From positions 62,001-126,000 of the forward strand of contig JAJYPD010000002.1 in the NCBI GenBank assembly GCA_021795715.1: a DNA stretch of 64,000 nucleotides. The letters run 5' to 3'. The notes below the pieces were generated by a model. It did no database searches and was not told the DNA's origin. It saw nothing but the letters and a program-made list of their open reading frames with translations. Position 1 is the stretch's first letter, and every line of letters begins with the position of its first letter. Both the position numbers and the translations under genes were made by a program. Below, in pieces: positions 46,064-55,184 of the stretch. The DNA comes from Pseudomonadota bacterium (GTDB taxonomy: Bacteria > Pseudomonadota > Gammaproteobacteria > Acidiferrobacterales > Acidiferrobacteraceae).

Positions 46064-49000
46064 ATGCGCTATGCAGAATTGCACTGTCTGAGTCACTTCA
46101 GTTTTCAGCGTGGCGCCTCTTCACCCCGCGAACTGGTGCAGCGGGCGAAGTCCCTCGGCTACCAGGCGCTCGCGCTGACTGATGAATGCTCTTTTGCCGG
46201 TCTCGTGGAGGCGCATTGCGCCGCCCGGGAGGCTGGCCTGAAGCTCATCGTCGGCATGGAGGTGACGTTCGTTGAAGGACCCAAGTGCGTTTTGCTGGCC
46301 TGTCACGCCGAAGGATATGCCGGACTCACGGCCCTGATCACCCGGGGCCGTGGATCCGCCAAGGGCACCTATCATCTGAGTGTCCATGATGCCCTGGATC
46401 TCCGCGACTGCCTCCTGCTCTGGTGCGCCAGCGACGCGACCGGTGAAGCCGTCCGGCCGCTGGCAGCCGCCTTCGCGGCGCGTTTCTGGATTCTGGCGGA
46501 ATTGCACCGGACGGCGGCCGATGCACGGCACAGGCGGTGCCTTACGGCCTGGTCTGCAGAATTCCACCGGCCGGTCGTGGCCGCCGGCGATGTGCACATG
46601 CATGTCCGCGGGCGGCGGGCTCTGCAGGATGTGATGACGGCCATCCGCCTGAAGGTGCCCGTCTCCGAGGCCGGATACGCCCTTTTCCAGAACGGCGAGC
46701 GTCATTTGCGCCCGCTGGCGAGTCTGGAGGCGCTTTATCCGCCGTCATGGCTTGCGGAGACCCAGGTGGTGGCCGGGTTGTGCTCCTTTCATCTCGACGA
46801 ACTGCGTTATGGGTATCCACAGGCTGCGCCGACGCCGGGGCGGTCTGTCCGGAAGCTGGTGCGCTCGACCATCCGTGGTCTGCGCGAGCGCTATCCCGGA
46901 GGGGTCCCGGCATCGGTGCGCACGCTCGCGGCGCACGAATTGCGGCTCATCGCCGAGCTCGCATATGCGGACTATTTTCTCACCGTCCACGATCTTGTCA
47001 CCTTTGCCCGGTCTCGCGGCATCCTCTGCCAGGGGCGGGGTTCGGCGGCGAATTCGGTCGTCTGTTATGCCCTTGGCATCACCTCGGTTGATCCCTCGCG
47101 CATGGAGGTTCTGTTTGAACGGTTCGTATCGCGCGAGCGTGATGAGCCGCCGGACATTGATATCGACTTCGAGCATGAGCGGCGCGAAGAGGTCATTCAG
47201 TATCTTTATGATCGCTATGGAAGGACACACGCGGCGATGACCGGCAGCGCCATCACCTACCGGGCGCGCAGCGCAGTGCGCGACGTGGCACGCGCCCTCG
47301 GCTGGGAGCCTGCGCTGGTGGACCGCCTGGCCGGGATTCTGAGCTGGTGGGACGGCGCAGACGTCCTGGAAAAGCGCCTTGCCGACCATCATTACGATCC
47401 CAATGCCCGTGCGTTCCGGCAACTTGCCGGACTGGTCCGGGATCTGGTCGGGCGGCCGCGGCATTGGTCCCAGCACACAGGCGGCATGGTGTTGTCGCGC
47501 GAACCGCTCAGCAGGCTTGTGCCGGTGGAGAGGGCGGCCATGCCGGGGCGTACAGTGCTGCAGTGGACCAAGGATGATCTCGACGTCATGCGCATCATGA
47601 AGGTCGACTGCCTGGGACTTGGCATCCTCACGGTGTTGAGGAAGGCATTTGCCATGATGCAAATGTACGGACTCGGCCCAGGTGATCTGGCATCCATACC
47701 GGCAGAGGATCCGGTGGTGTTCCGCATGATCGCATCGGCCGACACCGTGGGCGTGTTTCAGATCGAATCCCGTGCGCAGATGGCGCTGTTGCCCCGCCTG
47801 AAACCCCGTTCCTTCTATGATCTGGTGATCCAGGTGGCGATCGTGCGGCCAGGGCCCATCCAGGGACGCATGGTGCATCCCTATCTGCGCCGCCGCGCCG
47901 GCAAAGAGACGGTGACCTACCCGGATGCAGTCATCGAACAGGTCCTTGGGCGGACGCTGGGTGTGCCGCTCTTCCAGGAACAGGTTATCAAGCTGGCTGT
48001 CGTGGCCGCCGGATTTTCGCCGGGCGAGGCCGATGGCCTGCGGCGATCGATGGCGGCCTGGCATCACGAGGGGGATCTGGCGGCGTTTCGCGAGCGGTTG
48101 TGTGAGGGTATGCGGGCGCGCGGGTATTCATCCTCTTATGCCAGCGAGATCTACGCACAGATCAAGGGATTTGGCGCCTACGGTTTTCCGGAATCGCATG
48201 CGGCGAGCTTCGCGTTGCTGGCCTATGCCAGCGCCTGGCTGAAATGCTATGTGCCCGACGTGTACTTGTGCGCGATGCTAAATAGCCAGCCGCTCGGTTT
48301 TTACGCCCCCGCCCAGCTGATCGCGGATGCAAGGCGTCACGGCGTGCGCATCCTGCCGCCCGACATCTGCCACAGCGGCAGGGACACGCAGCTGGTGGTC
48401 GACGGCCGGGAGCGGGTGGTGCGGCTGGGGCTTGGCCTCGTGCGGCATTTGTCGGCGGCCGGCAACGCAGCCATCGGACGGGTCTGTCACCGGCACACTA
48501 GGACGGCGGATGAAATCGTGCGGGCGGCGGGCCTGTCGCGGACCGACGTGGTGGCATTGGCGCGCGCCGGGGCGCTGCGTGCCTCCGGGTCGCGCAGCCA
48601 GGCCTTGTGGAAGGGGCTGGGCGTCATGCCTCCGCTCGACTTGTTCGATGAAACGGAAGGACCGGACAGGCGCTGGCCGTCATTGGGGCATGCGGGAGAG
48701 GTTGCCGCGGACTACCGGTCCCTGGGGTTTTCCTTGCAGGGCCATCCGCTGACGTTTCTGCGCCGATGGGCCCCCGAAACCCTGCCTATCGCCTCCCTGG
48801 GCGGTCATCGTTCCGGCGCGCAGGTGGCCATCAGCGGCCTGGTGATCAGCCGGCAGCGCCCGCAGTCGGCGGCAGGGCTTGTCTTTTTGCTGGTCGAAGA
48901 CGACACGGGCACTGCGAATCTCATCATCAAGCCGGAGATTGGCGAGCGGTACCGGGCGCAGGTCCTGGGGGCCCGGGGTCTGGTGGCGCGCGGACGGCTG

Positions 49001-49066
49001 GAGCGGACCAAGGAGGGTGTCCAGCATATCCTGGTCGGCGCACTGGAGGATTTGGTGTGCGGGTAG
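46064..49066 (+). CDS. dnaE2: error-prone DNA polymerase DnaE2
   Basis: A 1000-residue C-family polymerase. The N-terminal PHP domain (LHCLSHFSFQRGASSP, LALTDE) is followed by the polymerase core with GRGSAANSVVCYALG, the catalytic Asp region DIDIDFEHERR, and IMKVDCLGLGIL. Helix-hairpin-helix and OB-fold segments lie towards the C-terminus (from about residue 900). It is shorter than DnaE1, as is normal for DnaE2. ATG 46064 gives the usual MRYAELHCLSHFSF start; the same frame is open back to 45452 inside imuB, but those residues are not DnaE-like. Confidence 0.93.
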   Translation: MRYAELHCLSHFSFQRGASSPRELVQRAKSLGYQALALTDECSFAGLVEAHCAAREAGLKLIVGMEVTFVEGPKCVLLACHAEGYAGLTALITRGRGSAKGTYHLSVHDALDLRDCLLLWCASDATGEAVRPLAAAFAARFWILAELHRTAADARHRRCLTAWSAEFHRPVVAAGDVHMHVRGRRALQDVMTAIRLKVPVSEAGYALFQNGERHLRPLASLEALYPPSWLAETQVVAGLCSFHLDELRYGYPQAAPTPGRSVRKLVRSTIRGLRERYPGGVPASVRTLAAHELRLIAELAYADYFLTVHDLVTFARSRGILCQGRGSAANSVVCYALGITSVDPSRMEVLFERFVSRERDEPPDIDIDFEHERREEVIQYLYDRYGRTHAAMTGSAITYRARSAVRDVARALGWEPALVDRLAGILSWWDGADVLEKRLADHHYDPNARAFRQLAGLVRDLVGRPRHWSQHTGGMVLSREPLSRLVPVERAAMPGRTVLQWTKDDLDVMRIMKVDCLGLGILTVLRKAFAMMQMYGLGPGDLASIPAEDPVVFRMIASADTVGVFQIESRAQMALLPRLKPRSFYDLVIQVAIVRPGPIQGRMVHPYLRRRAGKETVTYPDAVIEQVLGRTLGVPLFQEQVIKLAVVAAGFSPGEADGLRRSMAAWHHEGDLAAFRERLCEGMRARGYSSSYASEIYAQIKGFGAYGFPESHAASFALLAYASAWLKCYVPDVYLCAMLNSQPLGFYAPAQLIADARRHGVRILPPDICHSGRDTQLVVDGRERVVRLGLGLVRHLSAAGNAAIGRVCHRHTRTADEIVRAAGLSRTDVVALARAGALRASGSRSQALWKGLGVMPPLDLFDETEGPDRRWPSLGHAGEVAADYRSLGFSLQGHPLTFLRRWAPETLPIASLGGHRSGAQVAISGLVISRQRPQSAAGLVFLLVEDDTGTANLIIKPEIGERYRAQVLGARGLVARGRLERTKEGVQHILVGALEDLVCG

Positions 49067-49068
49067 TG

Positions 49069-49091
49069 GCCCGTCAGGCTCCCTGGCGGGC
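49069..49091 (+). terminator. hairpin after dnaE2
   Basis: A 10-bp stem with one G-T pair (49069-49078 with 49082-49091) around the loop CTC lies 2 nt after the dnaE2 stop, between convergent genes. No T-run follows. Confidence 0.6.
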
Positions 49092-49187
49092 ACCGTTCCG
49101 GCAAAAAAAGGATGCGTATTTCCGATGTCCGCCGCGCGGCACCGATGCCGGTTTGCGCGGCCGCACGGCGGACATTTGTGGCAGACC

Positions 49188-49985
49188 CTACAAAAGACCC
49201 AGCTCAACGGCCTTTTTGATGCAGGCCCGCCGGCTCTTTGTGCCCATTTTGTTGCGCACTGCATCCAGGTGTTCTTCTACGGTCTTTATCGAAATGTCGA
49301 GGTGCCTTGCGATTTCCTTGTAGCTCGCCCCCTGCGCGAAAAGTTCCAGGACCTGGCGTTGACGCGATGTCACCACAAACTGCGGACGGCGCAGCGTACT
49401 GCCCATCAGCCGTCCCAGTTCGCGGCTGATGGAGCGTGCCAGAGCCAGCTTTTCGTGCAAGGGGCCGTTGCCGGCGGAAATGTCGACACAGCCGACCAGA
49501 TCGCCGTCACGATCGAAGATCGGGGCCGCCGCGCACGACCAGTCCCAGAACATGCGGCACAGGTGTTGTTCACCGCGCAGCGCCACGGCCGTCTTCAGGT
49601 TCAAGGCCATGGCCACCGCATTGGTGCCGGCGCTGCTTTCGGCCAGCGATGTGCCCGGCCGCAGCCCATGCTCACTCGCCCGCGCGAGGATGGCGGGGTC
49701 CGCCCAAAGCTCGAGAAGGCGTCCCTCGGAATTGGTGAGAAGGAACAGGTCATGACCGGCCAGGTCACGCAAGGCTTCGCCGATGACCAAGCGTCCGTAG
49801 CTTAGCAGCCGCGTGTGCCCCTGCAACAGGTCCTTGAGCTCCCCCTCCCCGAGACGATCGCTCAGGGCTGCCAGCTCTTCGGAGACGGCAAGCGTCCGGC
49901 AGCGGGCGTAAGATTCCGCAAGCAGGTCTGGCGTGATGAGACTTGCCGCCTCGGCGGCACGCAGGTCAGATACTCCCTTCCACAT
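49188..49985 (-). CDS. LuxR-type regulator with AcoR-like sensor region
   Basis: A 265-residue regulator. The N-terminal part (LAESYARCRTLAV, the GHDLFLLTNSEGRLLELW GAF-like stretch, GTSLAESSAGTNAVAMAL, RMFWDWSCAAAPIFDRDGDLVG) matches the sensor region of AcoR/sigma-54-type activators. The C-terminal 65 residues (TSRQRQVLELFAQGASYKEIARHL, SIKTVEEHLDAV) are a LuxR/GerE HTH instead of the usual AAA+ and Fis domains. It starts at 49985 with GGGAGGGG upstream; a longer frame from 50195 is rejected as arginine/proline-rich. Effector and targets are unknown. Confidence 0.8.
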   Translation of the reverse strand: MWKGVSDLRAAEAASLITPDLLAESYARCRTLAVSEELAALSDRLGEGELKDLLQGHTRLLSYGRLVIGEALRDLAGHDLFLLTNSEGRLLELWADPAILARASEHGLRPGTSLAESSAGTNAVAMALNLKTAVALRGEQHLCRMFWDWSCAAAPIFDRDGDLVGCVDISAGNGPLHEKLALARSISRELGRLMGSTLRRPQFVVTSRQRQVLELFAQGASYKEIARHLDISIKTVEEHLDAVRNKMGTKSRRACIKKAVELGLL

Positions 49986-50472
49986 ATCCCCTCCCGACTC
50001 CCTGGCAGAGCACTTTGGATAATCCAAGAGGGGGCACGGCCAGCCTGAAGGCCGGCAAAGACGGGCGCCAGAGTGACCCTGTGTGTTCATGCCCCTTCCT
50101 GGGACAGGCCTTAGCGGCCGCGCGCCTACTATTGTCTGTCTGTGTGCCGGGGTCAACCAGGGGAAAAGAGGGTATTTGGCGCGGGGTCTGCGCACGGGGG
50201 CCGGATCATGGCCGCGCCAAGGACCCGCCCGGGCGGCTTGGGCGGGTTGGGGGATCCCCGGGGGCGGCGGCCGGGGTCTGATCGCCTGGATGATTTCATC
50301 GCCTATAGTCTTTATTATCTATCCGCAAAGGCCCGCAAATGCGCTCACAGGCGCCCAAGGCCCGTCGCGCCGAGGAAGACAAAGAGAATCGTCATGTCCG
50401 TCCTTATGTCCTCATCCCCGCCCCGGCCCGGCCCGGTCCGTCCGCCGGATCCCGCCCGTGCAGGATGTGCTT
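49986..50472. promoter_or_regulatory. divergent intergenic region between the LuxR-type gene and the uracil glycosylase
   Basis: 487 nt without a convincing gene. The minus-strand part holds the LuxR ribosome-binding site (complement of 49988-49997). A locally AT-rich island at 50291-50320 includes TATAGT and TATTAT, plausible -10 elements for the uracil glycosylase gene, but no matching -35 was found. From about 50410 to 50460 the sequence is a C/G-rich run of CCGGCC-like repeats. No SOS box is present. Confidence 0.4.
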
Positions 50473-51105
50473 ATGCGTGATGCCCGTGCCCGGTATATCC
50501 TGACGGCCATGGGCATACCGCTCTGGCAGGGTCGTGAGAGCCTGCCGGCGGCCGCCGATCCGTGGGTGCCGCTGGCAGCGCGGGTGCAGGATTGCCGGCT
50601 CTGCGTTTTGCATCAGACCCGCACCCAGACCGTTTTGGGTACCGGGTCGCGCGAGGCGCGCTGGTTTTTCGTCGGCGAAGCGCCGGGCGCGGATGAAGAC
50701 CGGCAGGGCGAGCCTTTCGTGGGACGTGCCGGACAGCTTCTGGATGCGATGCTAAGGGCGCTGTCTCTGGCGCGCGAGGAAGTCTACATCGCCAACGTAC
50801 TCAAGTGTCGGCCACCGCGCAACCGGGATCCCGAGGCGGCGGAGGTGCAACAATGTTTGCCCTATCTGGAGCAGCAGATCGCACTGGTCGCGCCCACCGT
50901 GCTGGTGGCGCTTGGCCGCATCGCCGCCCAGAGCCTGCTTGGCACCACCGCGCCGCTTGGCGGCCTGCGCGGCAGGGTGCACCACTATCAGGGCATTCCG
51001 CTGATTGTCACCTATCATCCGGCCTATCTGCTCCGCTCGCCCGCCGACAAGCGCCATGCCTGGGACGATCTCAAGCGTGCGCGTGCCCTGGTCGGCCATG
51101 AGTAG
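50473..51105 (+). CDS. family-4 uracil-DNA glycosylase (iron-sulfur type)
   Basis: A 210-residue base-excision enzyme removing uracil from DNA. The catalytic motif is GEAPGADEDRQGEPFVGRAG near residue 75, and the iron-sulfur ligands are the cysteines of DCRLC, LKCRPP and QQCLPYL. The second active-site motif is VTYHPAYLLR. The frame is open far upstream (to 50083), but the residues before ATG 50473 are Pro/Arg-rich and unlike the family. It overlaps rimI by 8 nt. Confidence 0.88.
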   Translation: MRDARARYILTAMGIPLWQGRESLPAAADPWVPLAARVQDCRLCVLHQTRTQTVLGTGSREARWFFVGEAPGADEDRQGEPFVGRAGQLLDAMLRALSLAREEVYIANVLKCRPPRNRDPEAAEVQQCLPYLEQQIALVAPTVLVALGRIAAQSLLGTTAPLGGLRGRVHHYQGIPLIVTYHPAYLLRSPADKRHAWDDLKRARALVGHE

Positions 51106-51592
51106 CTGGCGCAATCCGGCGGGATCGGCGGCGCCTGAGGCGCCGGATCATGTCAGGCTGCGTCTTATGTGTCTTGGTGATTTGCCGGACGTCATGCGCG
51201 TGGAGCGGGCCGCCTATGCGTTCCCGTGGACGGAAGGGATTTTTCGTGACTGTCTGCGTGTCGGGTATGTCTGCAAGCTGCTCGAAAACGAGAGGGTGCC
51301 CGTCGGGCACGGTATCATGTCCATCGCCGCCGGCGAGTGCCATGTGCTGAATCTCTGTGTCCATCCCGACTATCAGCGGCGTGGCCTTGGCCGCCACCTG
51401 TTGTCGCACCTGCTGGATCTGGCGCGCCGCCGCGGTGCCGGTTCGGCCATCCTCGAGGTCCGCCGCTCCAACCACGCGGCGTTTACCCTGTATGACCGGC
51501 TGGGCTTCAATCAGATCGGCGTGCGCAGGGACTATTACCCGGGCCACGGCGGCCGCCGCGAGGACGCGCTCGTGCTCGCGCGCGAACTCTAG
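51098..51592 (+). CDS. rimI: ribosomal protein S18 alanine N-acetyltransferase
   Basis: A 164-residue GNAT-fold acetyltransferase. The acetyl-CoA loop Q/RxxGxG/A is QRRGLGRHLL, and the RimI-like stretches are LCVHPDYQRRGLG, EVRRSNHAAFTLYDRLGF and VRRDYYPGHGG. It acetylates the N-terminus of S18. It begins within the end of the uracil glycosylase gene and ends 28 nt before the convergent valS stop. It has about 20 extra residues at the N-terminus, so a start further inside is possible. Confidence 0.88.
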   Translation: MSSWRNPAGSAAPEAPDHVRLRLMCLGDLPDVMRVERAAYAFPWTEGIFRDCLRVGYVCKLLENERVPVGHGIMSIAAGECHVLNLCVHPDYQRRGLGRHLLSHLLDLARRRGAGSAILEVRRSNHAAFTLYDRLGFNQIGVRRDYYPGHGGRREDALVLAREL

Positions 51593-51619
51593 CCGACCGC
51601 GGTGGCGGCGGCTGTCTTT

Positions 51620-54394
51620 TCAGTCGTCGAGTCCCGCAACCCGCTGCCGCTGTCCCTCCAGCTGTTGCAGGCGCGTTTCGAAGTCGCTCAGGCGGCGTTG
51701 CTCCTCCTCGACCACCGCCTGCGGGGCGCGCGCCACGAAATCCGGGCGTGACAGCTTGCTGCGGGCGCGTTCGATTTCGTTGTGGATCCGGGCGATCTCC
51801 TTGCCGAGGCGCTTGGTTTCGGCCTCCTTGTCGATCAGGCCCTTGAGCGGGACCAGCGCCTTCCAGGTACCCACCAGGCCCACCGCGGCCTTGGGCGGTT
51901 GTTGTCCGGGTTCGAGTACGGTCAAAGTCGAGAGGCGGGCAAGCTGGATGAGCACGCGGCTGTTGTCGTCGATGAGCGCGCGATCGGCGTTTGCGCCCTC
52001 GATGACAAGCGGGATCTTTTGGCCGGGTGCTATGTTCATCTCGCCGCGGATGTTGCGCACGGCCTCGACGATGCCCATGAGCCGGGTCATCTGCGCGACG
52101 GCGGTTTCGTCGATGCGCGAGGGCTCGGGTTGCGGGTAGGGCGCCAGCATGATCGTCGGTCCGGTCCGGCCCGCGAGCGGTGCGATCTTGAGCCACAGCG
52201 CTTCTGTGATGAACGGCGTCAGCGGGTGCAGCAGGCGCAATGTGGTCTCGAGTACGCGCACGAGGGTTCTGCGCGTGCCGCGGGCCGCCGCCTCGCCGGC
52301 CTTCTGCAGGGCGGTCTTCGACCATTCCAGGTACCAGCTGCAGTACTCGTCCCAGACGAACGTGTAGAGGCTCTGGGCAGCCAGGTCGAAGCGGTAGTCG
52401 CCAAACGCGCGGATGACGTCGCGTTCGGTTTCCTGCAGGCGGCTTATGATCCAGCGGTCACCGACATCGAGGTGGACCTCTTCGCCGTTCAGGCCGCAAT
52501 CGGCGTGTTCCGTGTTCATGAGGACAAAGCGGGCCGCGTTCCACAATTTGTTGCAGAAATTGCGGTAGCCCTGTATGCGTCCGAGATCGAAATTGATGTT
52601 GCGGCCCTGCGTGGCGAGGCTTGCGAAGGTGAAGCGCAGCGCATCGGTGCCGAAGGCCGGGATGCCTTCTGGAAACTCGCGTTCGGTGCTGGCGCGGATC
52701 TCTTTGGCCTTGCCGGGCTGCATGAGGCCGCTGGTGCGCTTTTCGAGAAGGGCAGGCAGACTGATGCCGTCGATGAGATCGATCGGATCGAGGACGTTGC
52801 CACGGGACTTCGACATCTTCTGGCCCCTGGCGTCGAGGACAAGGCCGTGCACGTAAACCTCGCGAAACGGCACCTGTCCCGTGAACTTCAGGCCCATCAT
52901 GATCATGCGCGCGACCCAGAAGAAGATGATGTCAAAGCCGGTGACAAGGACGCTGGTCGGGTAGAAGGTCGCGAGGTCCTGCGTTGATTCGGGAAAGCCA
53001 AGTGTCGAGAACGGCCACAGCGCCGATGAAAACCATGTGTCGAGGACATCGGGGTCCTGCGTCAGGACCGTGCCCGCGCCGAGCCCGAAGCGCTTGCGCG
53101 CCTCGTCTTCGCTGCGCGCCACGTAGACGTTTCCCGCGCCGTCATACCACGCCGGAATGCGGTGGCCCCACCAGATCTGCCGCGATATGCACCAGTCTTT
53201 GATGTTGCGCATCCATTCGAAATAGGTCTTCGCCCAGTTGTCGGGCACGAAGCGCACGGCCCCTTTCTCGACCGCCTCGACGGCGGGTCCTGCGAGCGGC
53301 GCGGTGCGCACATACCATTGGTCCGTGAGCCACGGTTCTATGATGGTCCCGGAGCGCTCGCCGCGCGGCACTTTCAGGCGGTGGCTGTCGGTTTTTACGA
53401 GGAAACCCTGTGCCTGCAGGTCAGCCAGCACACGTTCGCGCGCGGCCTCACGGCTGAGTCCGTGATAAGGCGAGCCGGGCAGATGAATGTGCGCGGTCTT
53501 GTCGAGGATATTGGTGAGCGGCAGATTGTGGCGCAACCCGACCTCGTAGTCGTTGAAGTCGTGCGCAGGCGTGATCTTCACAACGCCGGAACCGAACGCC
53601 GGGTCGACATAATCGTCGGCGATGACCGGAATGGTGCGCCCGGTGAGCGGGAGGACCAGCCGGCGGCCGACCAGGTGGTGGTAGCGCGCATCCTCTGGGT
53701 GCACGGCCACCGCCTCGTCGCCGAGCAAGGTTTCAGGGCGCGTGGTGGCGACCACCAAGGCGTCGCGGCCGTCGGTGGTCGGATAGCGGATGTGCCAAAG
53801 GAAGCCTTCCTCTTCCTCGGCCACCACCTCGAGATCCGAGACCGCCGTTTCCAGCAGCGGGTCCCAGTTGACGAGCCGTTTCCCGCGATAAATGAGATCT
53901 TCTTCGTAGAGGCGGACAAACACCTCACGGACCGCCGCAGACAGCCCCTCATCCAGCGTGAAGCGCTCGCGTGACCAGTCCACCGATGCGCCCATACGCC
54001 GCAGCTGTTCGCTGATGCGGCCGCCGGAGCGGGCCTTCCACTCCCAGACCGCGGCGATGAAACGGTCCCGGCCGAGCTCCGCCCGGTTCGTCCCCTGCGC
54101 TTCGAGCTGCCGTTCGACCACCATCTGCGTGGCGATGCCCGCATGATCGGTGCCCGGTTGCCAGAGCGTGCGTGACCCGCGCATGCGCTGGTAGCGCACG
54201 AGGGCGTCCATGATCGTGTCCTGGAAGGCGTGACCCATGTGCAGACTGCCGGTGACGTTCGGCGGGGGGATCATGATGCAGTAGCTTTCGCCCTGGCCTG
54301 CGGGCTGGAAATAGCCTGCGGCATCCCATTTGGCGTAGAGCGCGCTCTCGATGTCGACGGGCTCGTAACTTTTGCTTTGCGTGGTATCGGTCAT
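51620..54394 (-). CDS. valS: valyl-tRNA synthetase
   Basis: A 924-residue class I synthetase. The HIGH motif is [12 protein letters not shown] and the KMSKS motif KMSKSRGN; an editing domain (about residues 190-340) and the C-terminal coiled coil (about 860-920, [19 protein letters not shown]) are present. Length is full. It is the last gene of the minus-strand unit pepA-holC-unknown-valS, overlapping the preceding gene by 4 nt. Confidence 0.97.
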   Translation of the reverse strand: MTDTTQSKSYEPVDIESALYAKWDAAGYFQPAGQGESYCIMIPPPNVTGSLHMGHAFQDTIMDALVRYQRMRGSRTLWQPGTDHAGIATQMVVERQLEAQGTNRAELGRDRFIAAVWEWKARSGGRISEQLRRMGASVDWSRERFTLDEGLSAAVREVFVRLYEEDLIYRGKRLVNWDPLLETAVSDLEVVAEEEEGFLWHIRYPTTDGRDALVVATTRPETLLGDEAVAVHPEDARYHHLVGRRLVLPLTGRTIPVIADDYVDPAFGSGVVKITPAHDFNDYEVGLRHNLPLTNILDKTAHIHLPGSPYHGLSREAARERVLADLQAQGFLVKTDSHRLKVPRGERSGTIIEPWLTDQWYVRTAPLAGPAVEAVEKGAVRFVPDNWAKTYFEWMRNIKDWCISRQIWWGHRIPAWYDGAGNVYVARSEDEARKRFGLGAGTVLTQDPDVLDTWFSSALWPFSTLGFPESTQDLATFYPTSVLVTGFDIIFFWVARMIMMGLKFTGQVPFREVYVHGLVLDARGQKMSKSRGNVLDPIDLIDGISLPALLEKRTSGLMQPGKAKEIRASTEREFPEGIPAFGTDALRFTFASLATQGRNINFDLGRIQGYRNFCNKLWNAARFVLMNTEHADCGLNGEEVHLDVGDRWIISRLQETERDVIRAFGDYRFDLAAQSLYTFVWDEYCSWYLEWSKTALQKAGEAAARGTRRTLVRVLETTLRLLHPLTPFITEALWLKIAPLAGRTGPTIMLAPYPQPEPSRIDETAVAQMTRLMGIVEAVRNIRGEMNIAPGQKIPLVIEGANADRALIDDNSRVLIQLARLSTLTVLEPGQQPPKAAVGLVGTWKALVPLKGLIDKEAETKRLGKEIARIHNEIERARSKLSRPDFVARAPQAVVEEEQRRLSDFETRLQQLEGQRQRVAGLDD

Positions 54395-54786
54395 GGTTGC
54401 GGGTCGGTATCGTTTTGCAATGCTTCCGTGAGGGCGCGCTCAATGGCGGCGATGATAGCAAGGCTGAGGGCGGGACGCCCGCTTTCCCGCCAGATACGGG
54501 TGAAGCGGCGCAGGGTGTCCTCGGCGTGCAGCTGCGCGCGCAAGGCGCGTGCCTGGGATTCGGCGAACGCATCGACCTGCGTTTGCCCTTCAGGGCGCGC
54601 CACCACCGCGCTTAGTGTCGGGATCGGCGCACCGATCGCGCGGGCGCGTGTGTCGACGGGTGTGGGCTTGGCGACCGCTGTGGTCAGGACCGGTATGCCG
54701 TCATCGCCAGCGGGTTCGGTTTTGAGTTCGGTGGCGAGCTGTTTCAATGTCGCCAGGATTTCGCCAAGCGTGTCGGTTCTGTTCAT
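54391..54786 (-). CDS. unknown protein between holC and valS
   Basis: A 131-residue soluble protein with an N-terminal helix ([17 protein letters not shown]), a proline-rich middle and a second, helical C-terminal half ([26 protein letters not shown]). Such small genes lie between holC and valS in many Gammaproteobacteria. It overlaps valS and holC by 4 nt each, so it is translated with them. I do not recognise a domain. Confidence 0.65.
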   Translation of the reverse strand: MNRTDTLGEILATLKQLATELKTEPAGDDGIPVLTTAVAKPTPVDTRARAIGAPIPTLSAVVARPEGQTQVDAFAESQARALRAQLHAEDTLRRFTRIWRESGRPALSLAIIAAIERALTEALQNDTDPQP

Positions 54787-55184
54787 GGGAGGTTGTGGAC
54801 CGTGGGTGTCAGGCCTTTCTCGCGGTAGTAGCGAAAGCGCGGCCGCGAGGCCGATTTCTCGGCCTCCGAGCCGCCGACGATCTCGACGATGCGGGCGAAA
54901 TTTTCAAGATGTTGCGGCAGGTCAGGGGAGAGCGTGATCAGCACGTCTCCGCCCCCGGGCTCCGCGGACGCGAGCACCACCGGCTCATCCTGTCCGTGCA
55001 GACCATGGGGCACGAACGCGCCTGCCGCAAATGTCCACAGCAGGTCATCGAGCGCGGCCAGCTGGTCCGAAGGCGCGATGATCAGGACCTGGTGGCCGCG
55101 CTGGTAGGCGATCTCGGCGAGACGGCAGGCGAGGAGTTCTTTACGGCTGCCCTCCTGGGCTATGTAAAAATCCACCCTGGTCAT
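54783..55184 (-). CDS. holC: DNA polymerase III chi subunit
   Basis: A 133-residue HolC-type protein that links the clamp loader to SSB. It opens with TRVDFYIAQEGSRKELLACRLAEIAYQRGHQVLI, the typical chi start, and has ALDDLLWTFAAGAFVPHGL. It starts at 55184, overlapping the pepA stop by 4 nt; the longer frame from 55298 reads into pepA. Confidence 0.92.
   Translation of the reverse strand: MTRVDFYIAQEGSRKELLACRLAEIAYQRGHQVLIIAPSDQLAALDDLLWTFAAGAFVPHGLHGQDEPVVLASAEPGGGDVLITLSPDLPQHLENFARIVEIVGGSEAEKSASRPRFRYYREKGLTPTVHNLP

Noticed and set aside
50083-50472. N-terminal extension of the uracil glycosylase gene
   Set aside because: The extra 130 residues are Pro/Gly/Arg-rich and unlike any family-4 glycosylase; ATG 50473 gives the normal size.
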